In this document: in pieces, positions 1-11,335 of the stretch | How the letters are laid out: each line of letters opens with the position of its first letter | How positions within the stretch are numbered: position 1 is the stretch's first letter | Assembly: GCA_011109175.1 (NCBI GenBank) | Contig: RDEW01000060.1 | Coordinates: 213,181-252,431 of the forward strand | Direction of reading: 5' to 3' | Length of the DNA: 39,251 nt | From: Dicyema japonicum | Taxonomy: Eukaryota > Dicyemida > Rhombozoa > Dicyemidae | Made by a program: the position numbers and the translations under genes | The notes under the pieces: model-generated | Seen by the model: the letters and a program-made list of their open reading frames with translations, nothing else | What the model was told of the DNA's origin: nothing | Databases searched by the model: none

Positions 1-199
1 AATTTCCCAGGCCTTCTTGGCTTCTTGGCTACATTCGAGACAAAATCCAACCTTAATAGACTATTAAAGGATTCCGCTTCAGAAGAGAGACGGAAAAGTA
101 GGTTCTCCCTCTTTAATTTTCATCACACGTCCTATCGACACGGACATCACTTCATTCCTTAGAAAATGAGTTTTCATTAGTTACAGTATTTAATTATTA

Positions 200-940
200 T
201 TATTTTAAAATTCCAAGACCACCAAGAAAGAAAGAATTAACTTGCTAAATTAAGTGATCCCAGCCTCCAACATCTCTCGAATTCTCTTCGAATGCTCCGC
301 CAGTGAACCAACAGCGTTTCTGAAATGTCTTTTTTTATTTCTGCAGAGGAATTCTACAGGAGTGCACTTTTTTTAATACCGATCTGTATTCCTCCGCATG
401 AACCACCCTCTCTGAATGGGGTTCCTAGCTCAATACACATACATAGGAAGCCCAGGCCATTTCTCACCGTCGCCTCCTCTGAAAGCAGACTGGGGACGGA
501 TCTGGAGTCTGATTGTATATGCCTCATGATCTTCCGTCTGAGAGAGTTCATACGCTCCACCCTCGTAGAAGGAATGGCGAATCTCCAGGCAGAACAGAAA
601 AATTCAATCATAGGCTCAATAACTTGGAGATATACTTTGCTGATCCAAGCAGTAGGAGCAAAGGGGTTTTTCTCTACGATAGCTTTTTGGACGTTCCATT
701 TTCGAAGACCCTTGGTTAACACCTCCTCCGTGTGACTGGCGAACGTCATCAGTGAGTCAAAAGTTACTCCAAGGATCTACTGGATTCGTGTATAAGTGAT
801 GGGAATGTTTCCGAGGAATATCTCAAGTCCACCTTTAAATCTTCTGTCCGTAGTAAATAGGGTGAACTGAGACTTGGATGCAAACACAGACAGCAAATTC
901 ATGGATAGCCAGTCACACACCTGGTTGAGGTGTGATTGAA
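200..940 (-). mobile_element. LINE reverse-transcriptase C-terminal relic (jockey-like)
   Basis: Read on the minus strand this encodes the end of a non-LTR retrotransposon RT: a stretch with LNQVCDWL, then KSQFTLF, then LGVTFDSLMTF, then the thumb-like segment with WNVQKAI and IEPMIEFFCSAWR. This order (L-N-V-WL-N-L, K-S, LGV-D--L-F--H) is typical of jockey/CR1-type elements. One in-frame stop near 806-808 and the missing catalytic palm domain show that it is dead. A second copy of its downstream part lies at 19155-19460 on the same strand, roughly 85-90% alike by eye. The clade assignment is tentative. Confidence 0.7.
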
Positions 941-1093
941 CCACCGCCACAGTTTACTGAGGTTGAAGATGTTCCCTAGCGAAAGTCTTGCTTTAGAGGC
1001 AGAACCCATGTTATTATGGTCTGAGCAAGGGATCTTAATATGGAATCACGTTTTTAAAAAATTTTCATGTTTTCTTATTGTGTGCATGAATTT

Positions 1094-1500
1094 TATTTAT
1101 CCAGGATACACCGAGAAAGAAATCAAGAGTTAACAATTAATTAAATGTTTCCAGTTCCAACAGCCGTAGAAGCAAATATCTAAAACATCACACACAAGTC
1201 AACATAGGAAAGAAAACTTCCAGTCCTTGAAGTTGTGGGAACCTTTCAATGATTTATCCAATCGAGTTGAGAAAACCAAACAATCTTCTTTTCGTGGGTC
1301 AACAAACAGACCTGACTTACTTGGAGACAGAAAGATTCCTTGATCCTGACGCGTTCCTGCACAACCATCATCCAACCACAGTGATCCAGAGGACGTTGTT
1401 AAGGGAGCTGAGGTAGATTCCAGAACTCGTCTTCAGGAAACGAATTTATCTCCCAGTGGAATGAATAGATGGATCCTTTTGAATACCGAACAGAAATTGG
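1094..1500 (-). repeat. dispersed repeat, minus copy
   Basis: The stretch around 1350-1490, reverse-complemented, resembles 29985-30120 on the plus strand: both contain GACGAGTTCTGGAAT, followed by CCTCAGCTCC and ATCACTGTG. The other end (1094-1140) matches, in reverse, the TCGGTGTATCC...GTTAA tail of the repeats at 9110-9390 and 13370-13615. It appears to belong to the same dispersed family or a composite of two. No coding potential was recognised, and no terminal repeats or tRNA-like promoter boxes were seen. Confidence 0.5.
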
Positions 1501-1881
1501 GCGTCTCACGAGTAAGGTAGATCAAATGGCACCACCAGATAGAAGGAAGAGAAATCTTGAATCGATTAGCCATATAACACCACGTGGCCTATGCCTTAGT
1601 CTAGCGTCGATGTTGATTAATTGGTTGAATGTTTGGGGGTGATAGCGTAGCTCTGGTGCATTATGACCTAGCTCTAGTACACTTAATGTCTTCATCTACT
1701 CAATGAGACCTTTTGTTCCCTTTCTAGGATTCAAAAAACGTCGGATAGCGAACTTTAAAGAAAGCATCAGACCTTTGATATGTTTGTTTTAAGAAAAACT
1801 TAATATGTGACTAACGACCTTTATCAATTGACAGCACTAATTTAGTTAAGTTTATTAACCAAAAAAATATGGAAAAAAACT
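1501..1881. other. no gene recognised
   Basis: AT-rich spacer with one CACGTG at about 1581. No open frame or family signature was recognised on either strand. Confidence 0.4.
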
Positions 1882-2105
1882 CTAAGATAAAGTTGGGAGC
1901 GAAGATGACCCCCATGCTCTCAATATTTCCACACAAGTCCTTAAAATCTCACTGTAGTCTGCGACCATGTTTCTACAAAATGGTAGGCCTATAATAACGC
2001 AATGGCTATTCCAGAACATTGTGCTCGTAACATGAGGAATAATTCCCATTGCGTGCTCAATGTCTGCAGGGCATAGTGGAGATCTTGTCATAACAACTAA
2101 CTTTG
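1882..2105 (-). CDS. exon-like open frame, unidentified
   Basis: An open frame of about 74 codons on the minus strand. It is preceded by a good acceptor (TTTTGTAG at about 2107-2114) and begins KPKLVVMTRSPLCPADIEH; it ends at a TAA at 1882-1884. The composition looks protein-like, with mixed charged and hydrophobic residues and no repeats, but I recognise no family and no flanking exon. It could be one exon of a short-intron gene or a chance ORF. Confidence 0.22.
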
Positions 2106-2282
2106 GTTTCTACAAAATAAATATTTTCAGAATCACGGTTCAGTTAATAGCGGCAATAAAAGTTCAAGCGTGTTAATCATTAAATATCCTAAAAATATCA
2201 ATAACTGTAAGATCAAATGTTTAAGCAAAATGACTCACGCGTCAATCCTTTGAAATTAAGATATCAGCAAACTGTAAATTAG

Positions 2283-2475
2283 TCATCAAATTCTAACATT
2301 ATTATTAATTGCACTCCTGAGGACATAAAAATATATGAAGACCTCTTCGAAGTCCGGGAGATCTTCAGTCTTCCGATCGAGTCTGTTAAAACAATCGAGT
2401 CTCTTGCGGAATCAGAAAAGGGGGATGGAAAAACACGATGTTCCTTCCACAACACTGAGTTCGCTATCATTGGGG
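2283..2475 (+). CDS. exon-like open frame, unidentified
   Basis: Open frame on the plus strand containing NCTPEDIKIYEDLFEVREIF and later FHNTEFAIIGG, ending at a strong donor GGTAAGT (donor G at 2476). Acidic, helix-rich composition suggests a genuine exon. Its segment encoding VREIFS (2351-2373) is identical over 23 nt to 3518-3540 in the next gene-like region. No start codon or partner exons could be fixed, so function is unknown. Confidence 0.3.
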
Positions 2476-2519
2476 GTAAGTCTCAATCCGTGCTCTGTAC
2501 ATACATGCTATAACTAAAA

Positions 2520-2934
2520 CACATTTACTACCTCAAAATAAGACTCGCTGGGCTTTATTGACCCCAGGCATACAATATTTGGTAAGCCCAGCACAAACAG
2601 TGGTGACTAATTAATCCAAGGAAGGAATCCAAGGAAAAATCCACCCTCCAATAGTCGATTTTGGCCTAATTGCTATGCAATCAAAATTATATATCTTGAC
2701 AAGGTTAATTATATTGATTATTAAATTACTTTGTTGATAACACAATTATAATTTAAGCATTCCATGAATAAATATGAGTAAATCCATTTTAATCAAGTAA
2801 ACAGATTTATGAAGAAAAATAGTTTCAGTAAAAATATTTAAAATTAATTTTATAATTTTTATTATTTAAATTAGTTTATTTTGGTTAGTCAAACTACATT
2901 AAATTCTTAGAATTTCTCATTATTTCTGTTTAAT
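2520..2934. other. AT-rich spacer
   Basis: Strongly AT-rich from about 2690 to 2930, with no coding signal seen. It could hold the promoter of the gene-like region starting at 2935, but no specific element is recognisable. Confidence 0.35.
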
Positions 2935-3915
2935 ATGAGTGGAACTTTTAAAGGTGAGAAACATGATGAAGGCAGGGATGGCGAGGGAGACACTATTCTA
3001 AGACTGCCAAATGAGCGACTTAGATACACGAGGGTTAGTCTGTTCGAATTAGACAGAAATTTTTTTATTCCTTGTGTCCTCCATCACGTATTCTGGAGAT
3101 CGAAGAACTCGAACAGAATTCTTCACAACATGAGAAAGAGGGGAATGATAGCTGGCAGAATGAATTAGGAGAGGACATGGTAATGTGATGTTTTAACTGA
3201 AAGATGGTGAAGCGGTTCACTGATTTGTACGTTTCCGCGGTTCCACAAATCAAGCCAATCTTCATCAACACTAAGTGTGTCGGTTTGTCACATTTCTAAT
3301 TTTAGCGAGAGAAACAAACAGGGTGGATCCCAGCCACGCAAAACAATTTAAAACCACATCTAAGAAGACATACGGGACCTGCAACAGTCCCAATGCTCGT
3401 CGTGAGATCGAAGGAAGGCATGGCTTTAAGAAAGAACCTCGTGGTGAGGCTGAAGGAAGGCATGCCTTTAAGATAGAACCTCGTGGTCAAGCGGAATATC
3501 GTGTGAAGACTATTCGGAGTCCGGGAGATCTTCAGTCTTCTCTGAAAGCTCGTCATTTCCTCCTTCAGCTAACACTTTGTCACGGAATGTGATGACCGTT
3601 GAATCGGGAACTTCAATGACGACCACAGAAGATTCACAGAACTTCACAGAATTCAATTTTGATTTATCATCAGAAAACGCCACGAATTCCATTGTGGGAT
3701 CGCCCGAAAATGGAAAGATGGTCAGGAATCAAATCCCAAAGGCCAATGCAGTAAAATCTCAGTCGGATTCTTCAAAGAAATCTAAGAATGACAATAAAAT
3801 ATGTACGCAACGGGAGAATGGCCCACGTGATGATAAAAATGGCTCTTCTGATGAAGAATGTAGATGCTCATTCCTTAAACAGGATATTGTTTGGGGCTCC
3901 TCTAGTTGGTACTGA
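2935..3915 (+). CDS. unidentified multi-exon gene candidate
   Basis: ATG at 2935 opens an acidic N-terminus (MSGTFKGEKHDEGRDGEGDT). Frame can be carried through short GT-AG gaps of the size used by neighbouring genes, for example 3179-3202 (24 nt) and about 3274-3302. Downstream is a basic section with a roughly 14-residue tandem repeat (GRHGFKKEPRGEAE, then GRHAFKIEPRGQAE; about 3414-3490). A Ser/Thr- and Lys-rich tail ends DIVWGSSSWY at the TGA at 3913-3915. No domain is recognised; low-complexity composition suggests a disordered protein. The join near 3500-3541 between the repeat section and the tail is uncertain. It could equally be two separate ORFs. Confidence 0.35.
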
Positions 3916-4929
3916 TTTTATCTATTGCTTTCGAGTAAACTTTTGTTGATTATTTTTATCATTTTGAGATTGTCTCGGATTGTTGTGATTTAGATTAATG
4001 TTTCCATTTATCGGCACGCATTCAGTTTAATGAGGCATTAATGGTTTCAGTTCTCATGGTTTTGAGAACACAAGAGAAACCACATTAAGAGCTTAGTAGT
4101 AATTACTTACGTAATTTTGAACATAATATATTCCATGTTGAAGGTTCAAATGAACTATGACCCACGTGGTATTGAGACCACAATAGAAAACATATTGAGA
4201 GTTTAGTATGAACTCCTGTAGATTTGGTGTTAAAAATCTAATAGAAATCAGGACTGGCGTGATATTAGCCGATTATCGATATGTGTTATTGAATTGATTA
4301 AATGAATAACTGAATTCTAATCTTACAATTCTAATCTGACTCGCTTCAAGGAAATTGATTTGCATTATAATTCCAATAGTTCAGTCAACTAGAAAGTCTT
4401 TTTGCTCTTTCAGGCCTCTATTTTTATTCTTGCCGTAAAATCAATCTCTCAAATCTGAATGATATTTGACATTTCCTATAGTTCAGCCTCCACTAGATGT
4501 CTCAATTGAAAATATTTTTACAAAAGTGAAAGTTCAAATAATTCGACTGACCACATTTTAAAGCTAAAAATCACAGTTCTATTATTTAGGGGACATATTT
4601 ACTATTTTCTAAACATTTGGGGGTGACAATGGTCAATTATTAATTGTCCCGGTATTTAGAATCAATAATCTCCCACTGTGTGCGAATTACACACTTTAGT
4701 TTACTTATATCTTTTTCTTACAATTAATTTATTGACTTTTAAATGGACTATTGACGAGTTTTGTATTGAATTTTATTCCCGTACTGCCTTTTAATAGCCA
4801 ATAGAAAGAAATTAGTCGAGTGGTTAATTGGGCGAAAGCTTGCAGTGGTGATGTACTTCTATCGTATGAAATATCTACTTCACGGTGGATGAACTTTAAG
4901 ATAATCTGTCACTATGTTGTGTTATCCTA
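3916..4929. other. no gene recognised
   Basis: About 1 kb of AT-rich sequence with no convincing frame. Two short stretches beginning near 4040 and 4150 look alike (ATTAATGGTTTCAG.../GGTATTGAGACC... followed by ACAxxAGAAA), possibly a weak tandem repeat. Confidence 0.35.
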
Positions 4930-5175
4930 TTAAGTCGTGTCCGACCCTTGAACAAGTTTCCTCCACTTTCCCCGATCCATCGCAATTTGGAGTAGCCTTG
5001 ATATAGGCATTCCCGTGACGTCTTCCACCGTGAATAGCCACCGAGTCCTCGGTCGACCAGGTCTTCTCTTCCCAGTAAAATTTCTCAGCATAATGGTTCT
5101 TTCCAGGGAGTCAGAGAGGACAACATGCCCAAAGAACGCCCATCTGTGTTTTACGATTTTTCCTTCTAGCGAAAT
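4930..5175 (-). mobile_element. RTE-type LINE C-terminal relic
   Basis: The minus strand carries an uninterrupted frame of about 80 codons lacking an ATG, ending at the TAA at 4930-4932. It reads VKHRWAFFGHVV, then GKRRPGRPRTRW, then LLQIAMDRGKWRKLVQGSD. The order H-W-x-F-GHV, G-RRxGRPxxRW, A-DR-xWRxLV is the well-known C-terminal end of RTE/BovB-like retrotransposon polyproteins. Only the tail survives, as expected from 5' truncation. There is no stop or frameshift inside it, so this copy may be fairly young. Confidence 0.75.
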
Positions 5176-5504
5176 CTGTCACTAGTTGCACATAATATAT
5201 AAAGAAAGAAATGTGTTAGGTTATCGGATATATGGAATATCTTTGAGAAATATCCAGCTGCTTAACTAGCACCATCAATAGCAACTAATTATAATCCCAT
5301 AACTCCAAAGAAATAATCCATGTTCCTTGACAACACAATACTAAAACCATGAATCTTGTATAACCGATATTTTCTAGTTATAGACCACACACGTTATAAG
5401 AGATCCAAAGAGAGGTATCAGACGTTCTATAATTGACCGGTCTCACAGATTGACCTAATAGCGAAATTCGGCAGTAATCTATTTGACCGCAAATATTTTC
5501 CCTG

Positions 5505-5760
5505 TTTTATTAACCCCCCTAATACAAGTCAACAGCTATTTCGCACGGTCACAGAAGCAGAGTCTTTCCAATGTCACAAAAGTCCATCAAGAATCAACCA
5601 AAGGTAAAAAACGCCCAATCCTCCAGTAGTGGAAAAATTTCCAGTTGAGAAAAGAAGAGAAAATGATCCTTTTTTGTGCTACCCTGGCACTGGGAGCTAA
5701 CTGAGCGGATCTCATGACACCACTTTAGTAGAACGAGGGAAGTGGAGGAACATAGGAAAC
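5505..5760 (-). repeat. dispersed ~280 bp repeat, minus copy
   Basis: Reverse-complemented, this matches 9110-9390 and 13370-13615: CTACTAAAGTGGTGTCATG, a CCCAGTGCCAGG-like block, AAAAAAGGATCATTT, a CTGTGACxGTG block, and a GGGGTTAATAAA tail. It lies just downstream of the TTC7 stop codon and may supply its 3' end. No protein signature was seen. Confidence 0.6.
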
Positions 5761-5820
5761 CACTAGCTTTCTTTTTGCTTGTGTGTGTCCCAAAAATTAA
5801 AAAGAAACATAAATAAAATA

Positions 5821-8800
5821 TTATTTGTAAATCAACGGTATAAAACTGAATGGAAGCACAGGGGCTGTTTTCTTCAGATCATGAGCATGCAAATAGCAAC
5901 TCGCAGCCTTTTCATAGTCTCCATTGGATTCAAGTACTTTTCCTAAAAGTCCCCTATAAAAATCATACTAACAAATACCATGACTTGTGGTCAAGCGAGT
6001 CCAGTTTTACAGCTTCCCTGATGAAATTTTCAGCTTCTGAGAATTTTTCCATCTCCAAGTAAGTCAAGCCCTTTAATAAACAAAAAATAAACTAGCTCAT
6101 AGAGAATTTCACAATTTCTAGGATCCGCAGAGATTATATTCAGAAAGGACTCCAACGAAGCCTCAAGAAGACCACTGGAGCGTAATAAACGAGCTTTCTG
6201 AGAAATATGAACACATTTTACCAGCAAATGAAGACTCAGCATGTTCGGGTATAAATTCCAGGCTTCCTTAATGCATGAGCTCACATCCTCAAATTTGTTG
6301 AGTTCCATGAAAATTTGAGCTTACATGAGGAAATATCCTACCAGTTCGTATCCAAATCTTAAATTCAAGCAGAGATTTCCGTGAACGGTCTAATTCAGCA
6401 TCATCTATCCTAGAGGCCGAGTTCAAATCGTTAGAGTTCACAAAATTAATGTTACTGCCACTCGAGTCAGAGAATGTAAACTCAACCTCACAAAAGTTCC
6501 AGTCGTTCTCACTTAAATAAATTCAAATTGAGAACCAATTTTTGAACAAATTCAGCATTTGTGAACAGGTTTCCAACCCCGCAGAGTGATCGTTCTCCTC
6601 AGATTGGATGTAGCTCTTTATGAAGAAGAAACTAAAGATGGAAGGACCAAAGATACTTGAGACTTCGTGGAAAGCGATAAACTGCCAAACCTATGACCTT
6701 GTAGGCCTCCTCGTAGTTTCTATTGGCGGTAAAAAGTAGAATCAACAAAGTGAGGACCGCTTTGTTATGCCATTGAAGTTGGTACGCCAACAGACAGTAT
6801 TTTAGTGCCTCTTCTATTTTCCTTTCGTTCGCGTAATGGAGAGCCAGATGGAACGCCGATAAAAAATCGTTCTGGTCGGTCACGTGGGCTCTAAGAATTT
6901 ATATAAAAAAAGTACTGCTGAAAGAAATCCAAAGCTAGGCACTTGTGTGAGGACGCTTCGGGAATATTTTCGATCGCTTTGGAGAGCAACGAGTGAACAA
7001 GTCCACAGTAAAGAAGAGCACGTGCATGAAGAAATGAGTTTGGCTTTGTCAGATTAAGGAGTTTTGTTGCATATTGAATTAAGTTGGAATCCAGCGACTA
7101 AAGTTAGCCAATTTACTTACAACGCCGGTTCGAGAATCAAAATACAAGAAGATTATTTGTATGAGGACATCAACGTCATTAGGGTTTATAAAGTGACAAG
7201 TTTTCAGAAAAGACAGACATTCTTTAAACTAAAAGCATAAAAGCCAAAATCAAGTATAATGCTTAAAGCAAAAAAAACAAAGAAAATTAGCCTCCGTACT
7301 TATCTCTTATAGTTCCCCAGTAGGAGACAACATAAAAAACTAAAATAAGAAAAAATGTTTGACGTCTCAAATCGTATGGACACACGAACTTAAAAAATTA
7401 ACAGCTAATAAAATTCATAAAATAAATTAAGAAAGCAGCAAAGAGCAGAGTTCACGTTATAAAATAAACCCCCAAAACAAATCATTCCTATAAAATAGAA
7501 TTTGTCCTAATATAAGGAAACACAACAGTAAAATGCGGTAATTTCAAAAAATAACCTTTCCTATTTCTGCCAAGGTGAAGGCAAACTGCCGTAGTGAGAA
7601 AAAATCCCCAACACAGAGTTTAAGAAGGCCCCACAAAGTCTACAATATAGAAATACGGAAAACATAATTTAGTCTTTCAAAGAAGTCCAACCTTCCAAAT
7701 AGCAGAGTATAGTAGTTCAAGATTTTTATAGTCATGGGGGAAACCTCTACCTGCGACTCAACAAGCTGAAAATACTAAAATTTAGCAACCACAAAATTTT
7801 TGAGAATTTTCTCATAAATTGTTATCAAATAGAATAATTCTTCTTCCAGGTTAAAGTTCATAATACTAAAACTCAAAAACTGAGGAAAACCCGTAAAACG
7901 AGCTGGAAAGTTTCATGCTGCTATTGCTTACAGAAATTGAGTCAGAGATAGTTTCAAAGTTAATGGAAGTGACCTTTCCTAACAAATACTCGATGTACTT
8001 TTCCACCACAAACTTTAAATACATCTACACACAACCTGGTGAAGAGACGGAATCTTTTCGATCTTGTCAATAGCCAGAACCTCACGGAAAGCACGAATCA
8101 ACTGCTCTGATGTCCTAATGTGAATTTTTAACACTACAGAATCTGAATTTGTCGCATAAGGTGGCATTCTATGACTTCGACAAGATGGCGGCCAAATTCA
8201 AAACTCAGATTGTCCGAGCTGAGATAAATGCATGACATTACTCTGGCAAAAGCAAATGGAGTTGTGTTAGCACGCTTTCGGCAATCTCGGAAGCCATTTC
8301 GAAGAATCTGATTACAGGAATGCCCATTTTGTCTGACTTCATTCCCAGATTTTCAAGGGATTTTGCTAAAATATTTATTAAAATCTAATAATTACGAAAA
8401 TATTTGAATTTATATTAATTTAAAATTTAAACAAAATATTTTTTTTAATTTAAATACCATAAAAGAGGTATGTTTCGGCGAGAATTACTTGTCCTCTGTT
8501 GGTGGTAAGGTCTTTACGTTGTACATTCATTAGGGAAAATATCTGCATGAGTTCTTGGTAGCGTTTTAAAGCAAATAGACATCTTAGAGCGAAAAGGCGC
8601 ATCTCCTTCTCATATTTCTCGCTCAGAGAGGCCCTGAAGGTAATGGTCTATAAGGTAACCAGATCGAGGCATTGATCATCTTATAGACGACATCCAGCTC
8701 AGTTTTGTCAATATCTGGCGCGAAAATGTTCGGCATTCCGCTTTCGAGGTGCTTTTCTAGCATTAGTACGTTAGTGATGCTTTCTACATTTATTATTTGC

Positions 8801-8913
8801 AAAATACCGAGAAATGTGAACTTAGCACAAAGTGCTATGGCTTCGTCCCACCGTCGTTTGAACCGGAGAATGTCTATTCGTGCCAAAAGAACTCCACTTT
8901 TGTTAGTGGACAT
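5821..8913 (-). CDS. TTC7: tetratricopeptide repeat protein 7 (PI4KA scaffold)
   Basis: TTC7 with EFR3 and FAM126 anchors phosphatidylinositol 4-kinase alpha at the plasma membrane. Start ATG 8911-8913 gives MSTNKSGVLLARIDILRF, parallel to vertebrate TTC7. Well-supported exons (high to low): 8808-8913, 8660-8783, 8458-8633, 8242-8365, 8138-8218, 8036-8114, 7932-8012, 7121-7228, 6916-7097, 6657-6890, 6536-6631, 6342-6511, 6222-6319, 6093-6197, 5979-6070, 5821-5953. The 7556-7890 stretch is coding (NLEEELFYLITIYEKIL, then SLRQFAFTLAEIGK) but its splice sites are uncertain. TPR blocks include LSAFHLALHYANERKIEEAL and YLEMEKFSEAENFIREAVKL; the C-terminus VLPFSFIPLIYK matches the conserved PFTIIPxx end of the family. 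About 740 residues against about 840 in human. Introns are 22-26 nt except 92 nt (8366-8457) and 327 nt (7229-7555). Confidence 0.93.
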
Positions 8914-9109
8914 ATTAATCCTTACCCAGCTGTAAAAAAATCAACAAAACTACACGTATTCAAATAATCTGATTATTTATTTTTATAATTAATTTTTTTA
9001 ATTATATTAATAATTTTTATTTAATTCAAATGCTGTTAACTAACCAATTTGAATGGTAGTCTGCGTGTCGCCATGTTGTGTTACGTGTCTAATTGGTTGA
9101 AGTTTCCTG
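8914..9109. other. AT-rich upstream region of TTC7
   Basis: Between the TTC7 start and the repeat at 9110. The stretch 8960-9030 is almost pure A/T. It probably includes the TTC7 promoter, but no defined element is visible. Confidence 0.3.
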
Positions 9110-9390
9110 TTTGTTTTGTCTGTTCCTCCTTTTTCCCTTACTAATAGAGTGGCGTCATGTGATCCATCTGTCTAGCTAGCGCCCAATGTCAAGCTGGCAA
9201 GAAAAAGGATCATTTGGTCTCCCCCACTCTACTGGAGGGGTTTCCACATCTGCAATTGATGGACATCTTTCATTTTTTGCTGATTTTTGATAGACTCTGT
9301 TTTTGTAGAAGTGGAAAGTGGATACACTTAACAAGTTGTTTACTTTAACTTCTTTCTCGGTGTATCCGGGGTTAATAAATTAAAATTAAT
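9110..9390 (+). repeat. dispersed ~280 bp repeat, plus copy
   Basis: Best-preserved copy of the family: TACTAATAGAGTGGCGTCATG, GCCCAATGTCAAGCTGGCA, AAAAAGGATCATTTGG, then TTTCTCGGTGTATCCGGGGT and an AATAAATTAAAATTAATTAA tail. The other copies are at 5505-5760 (minus) and 13370-13615 (plus), with more distant ones at 1094-1500 (minus) and 29985-30120 (plus). The constant A/T-rich tail suggests a retroposon or non-autonomous element, but no tRNA-like A/B boxes were found. Confidence 0.6.
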
Positions 9391-10349
9391 TAATTATCTA
9401 CCCACATGACACTTCCAACCATCCATAAGAGTTCTCCTGAACTGTACTTCCTTCAATTCCGAGCATGCGAAGATTGCTGAGGGAAGCCGATGGCCTCTTT
9501 TAAGTTGAACTTTACAGGTTCTGGCTAGTCTAGCTGTGTTTTCCATTCAAATCTACGAAAACTTCAAAAAACTAAAAATGTGGGTTTGCGATCAATTACC
9601 GGTTGCAACCTGCGCACATCTATAGACCACATACACTGGGAATCCTCTATTCTTTCAATCGAAGATCAGCTGTGTATAAAAAACCTACAATTCCTCAACG
9701 ACCTAAATAATCTTATGCATCCCTGCAATGACCTAACCGAAACAAGAAACCTAAGATATATTTCTCTACAGTCATGGACAGTGGACATGCTAGAGAAGAT
9801 TACCTCGCCAACTCCATGACGAAGACGATTCATAATTTCATATTAACTGGGGTCATTTGAGGCAATTGAGTGCAGTTTCCCTGACAACATCAGAAATTAT
9901 TTGTTTTTTAAGCAGTTTTCTTACAGATATAAAATTTAATTTGTTAAATTGATCTTTGTTGAGAGAGCAAGAGGTAAATCAACTTCGATTATTTCGGCGA
10001 GGACATTTTTGATAATCATTATTGAACCAGAAAACCACCCTCATATCCAAAATAAACAAAATTCAGGTGATCCAGCCTACCTCAACAGTCTCCGCATCTT
10101 TTCTCGGTGTTCCGACTGCGTTCCTGCGCATTTCCGATATTGACGGGGTTGCATACTCTAGTCCTTGCAGAGGCACTGATTATTTTGTTTTAATAGATTA
10201 AATTTGTTAAATATCATTATGAAAAATCTGATGAAATAATAAAAATGCAGTAATTTAAATTTATTTTAATAAACAAAGTTGTTAATTGAGGTCGTTAAAA
10301 TTAAATAATTCATTTTAATTTAAGAAAATTGGTTGACATCTCTCTAATA
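9391..10349. other. mostly non-coding; one weak ORF at 9580-9819
   Basis: An open frame on the plus strand at 9580-9819 encodes IEDQLCIKNLQFLNDLNNL and is leucine/asparagine-rich. It could be the eroded tail of a LINE, but no diagnostic motif is present. The stretch 10180-10330 is nearly pure A/T. Nothing else was recognised. Confidence 0.3.
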
Positions 10350-10794
10350 ATGCCTATGTCTTTATCGTACTCTCAGCCTGTCTATTCTACTCCGTTTACA
10401 ATTGAACTTTCAACGTCAGAGGACTCGGTTCGAACACTATACAGGGAACTGCGGAGACGTGCGAGGAGAACAGTTACATGGAGAAAAGAGAAAAAAAAGG
10501 AAGTATGACTTGCTTGCAAACGAGATGGGGCAGATGCTTGGTTGCAAGGTCCTCGTTATTCCAATAGTAATGACGTGGGAAGGAATTGCAACAAAGTACC
10601 ACAAGGGTTATCTGAAGCAGTTGGGAGTAGATAGGAAGCTCCAGACCTATCTACAGTCCACTGTTAAAGCAGACCTAGAGAGCCTGACACTGGAGTATAG
10701 GAGGCAGAGGGTTCAATTGGACAAGGCGCTCTCGAAGTTGTTTCAGCAACCAGAGTCGAACCTGTTTGAGGAGCCTGGCGAACAGGCAGGCTAG
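10350..10794 (+). mobile_element. LINE C-terminal relic of the LINE type seen at 34.4 kb
   Basis: The frame ending at the TAG at 10792-10794 reads KYDLLANEMGQMLGCKV, IPIVMTWEGIATKYHKGYL, YLQSTVKADLESLTLEYRR. The order KYDLLANE--xxxCxxxxxPxVxTWxG--TxxHxxYxxxL is the C-terminal end of non-LTR elements whose RT carries the QGAKEQAL and DVKKAYDSVDH motifs, i.e. the type found at 34390-36110. A second frame opens with an ATG at 10350 (52 codons, TGA at 10506-10508), overlapping it; a one-base shift in the A8 run at 10491-10498 would join the two. Confidence 0.65.
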
Positions 10795-10974
10795 GAAGGT
10801 TGTTGATTATTAAGTATTAACTTTTTATTGTTGGTAAAATAAAGTGGAAACTTGTTTTAATGAAAATATTATTAAATTAAATAAAAATTCAATAACTAAC
10901 ATTTTTAGAAAACTACCATAAATTATTAAGAAGCATTCTATTGAAATGCGAGAAGAAACTGAACGTATTGAAAG
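10795..10974. other. AT-rich linker between two LINE relics
   Basis: AT-rich, no gene. It probably contains the 3' end of the preceding element, but no clear poly(A) tail or target duplication was seen. Confidence 0.3.
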
Positions 10975-11335
10975 TTTATCGGGAATATGGAAGAGTGGTA
11001 CTCACCCAGTCTTGATGAACGTGTACAAACAGTACATCGAGCCATGCGCCTCGTGGTGACCGTCCATATCTTGGACAAATATGAGGAAAATTGAGGAAAT
11101 GCAAAAGAGGGCTTACAGAGTAATGGAGCGTTGGATTTGTGAAGATCACCGAACCAGACCTACGCCTCTGGAGGCCCTTATGAGACTTGACTCCAGATCA
11201 CGGGAAGTTGGCCCTGAAAATTCAGGCAGCCGTCCTGTACGTACATGCGCGGGCACGAAGGAAGAACACCGGGCAAAGATGAGGTCTCTGTTAGAATACA
11301 ATTTAATTAACTATTGGTGTTCTTGGGTTAAATAA
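10975..11335 (+). mobile_element. second LINE tail (RT thumb / C-terminus)
   Basis: Plus-strand frame with LMNVYKQYIEPCASWWP, then MRKIEEMQKRAYRVMERWIC and RPTPLEALMRLDS. The order VYKxxIEPxxxWxP...L-xMQxxAxRxxxR...TPLEAL is the post-palm region of jockey-like RTs. It differs in sequence from the relic at 200-940. The frame breaks after about 11200 by a one-base shift. Most of this piece recurs in inverted orientation at 11341-11486. Confidence 0.6.

Noticed and set aside
3302-3556. Minus-strand ORF with repeated RLTTRFYLK units
   Set aside because: Antisense of the plus-strand tandem repeat (EPRGEAEGRH); the plus frame has better codon composition and splice context.
7283-7350. LCCLLLGNYKR as a TTC7 exon
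   Set aside because: The better match to that part of TTC7 is SLRQFAFTLAEIGK at 7556-7600, which joins in frame to the exon at 7121-7228.
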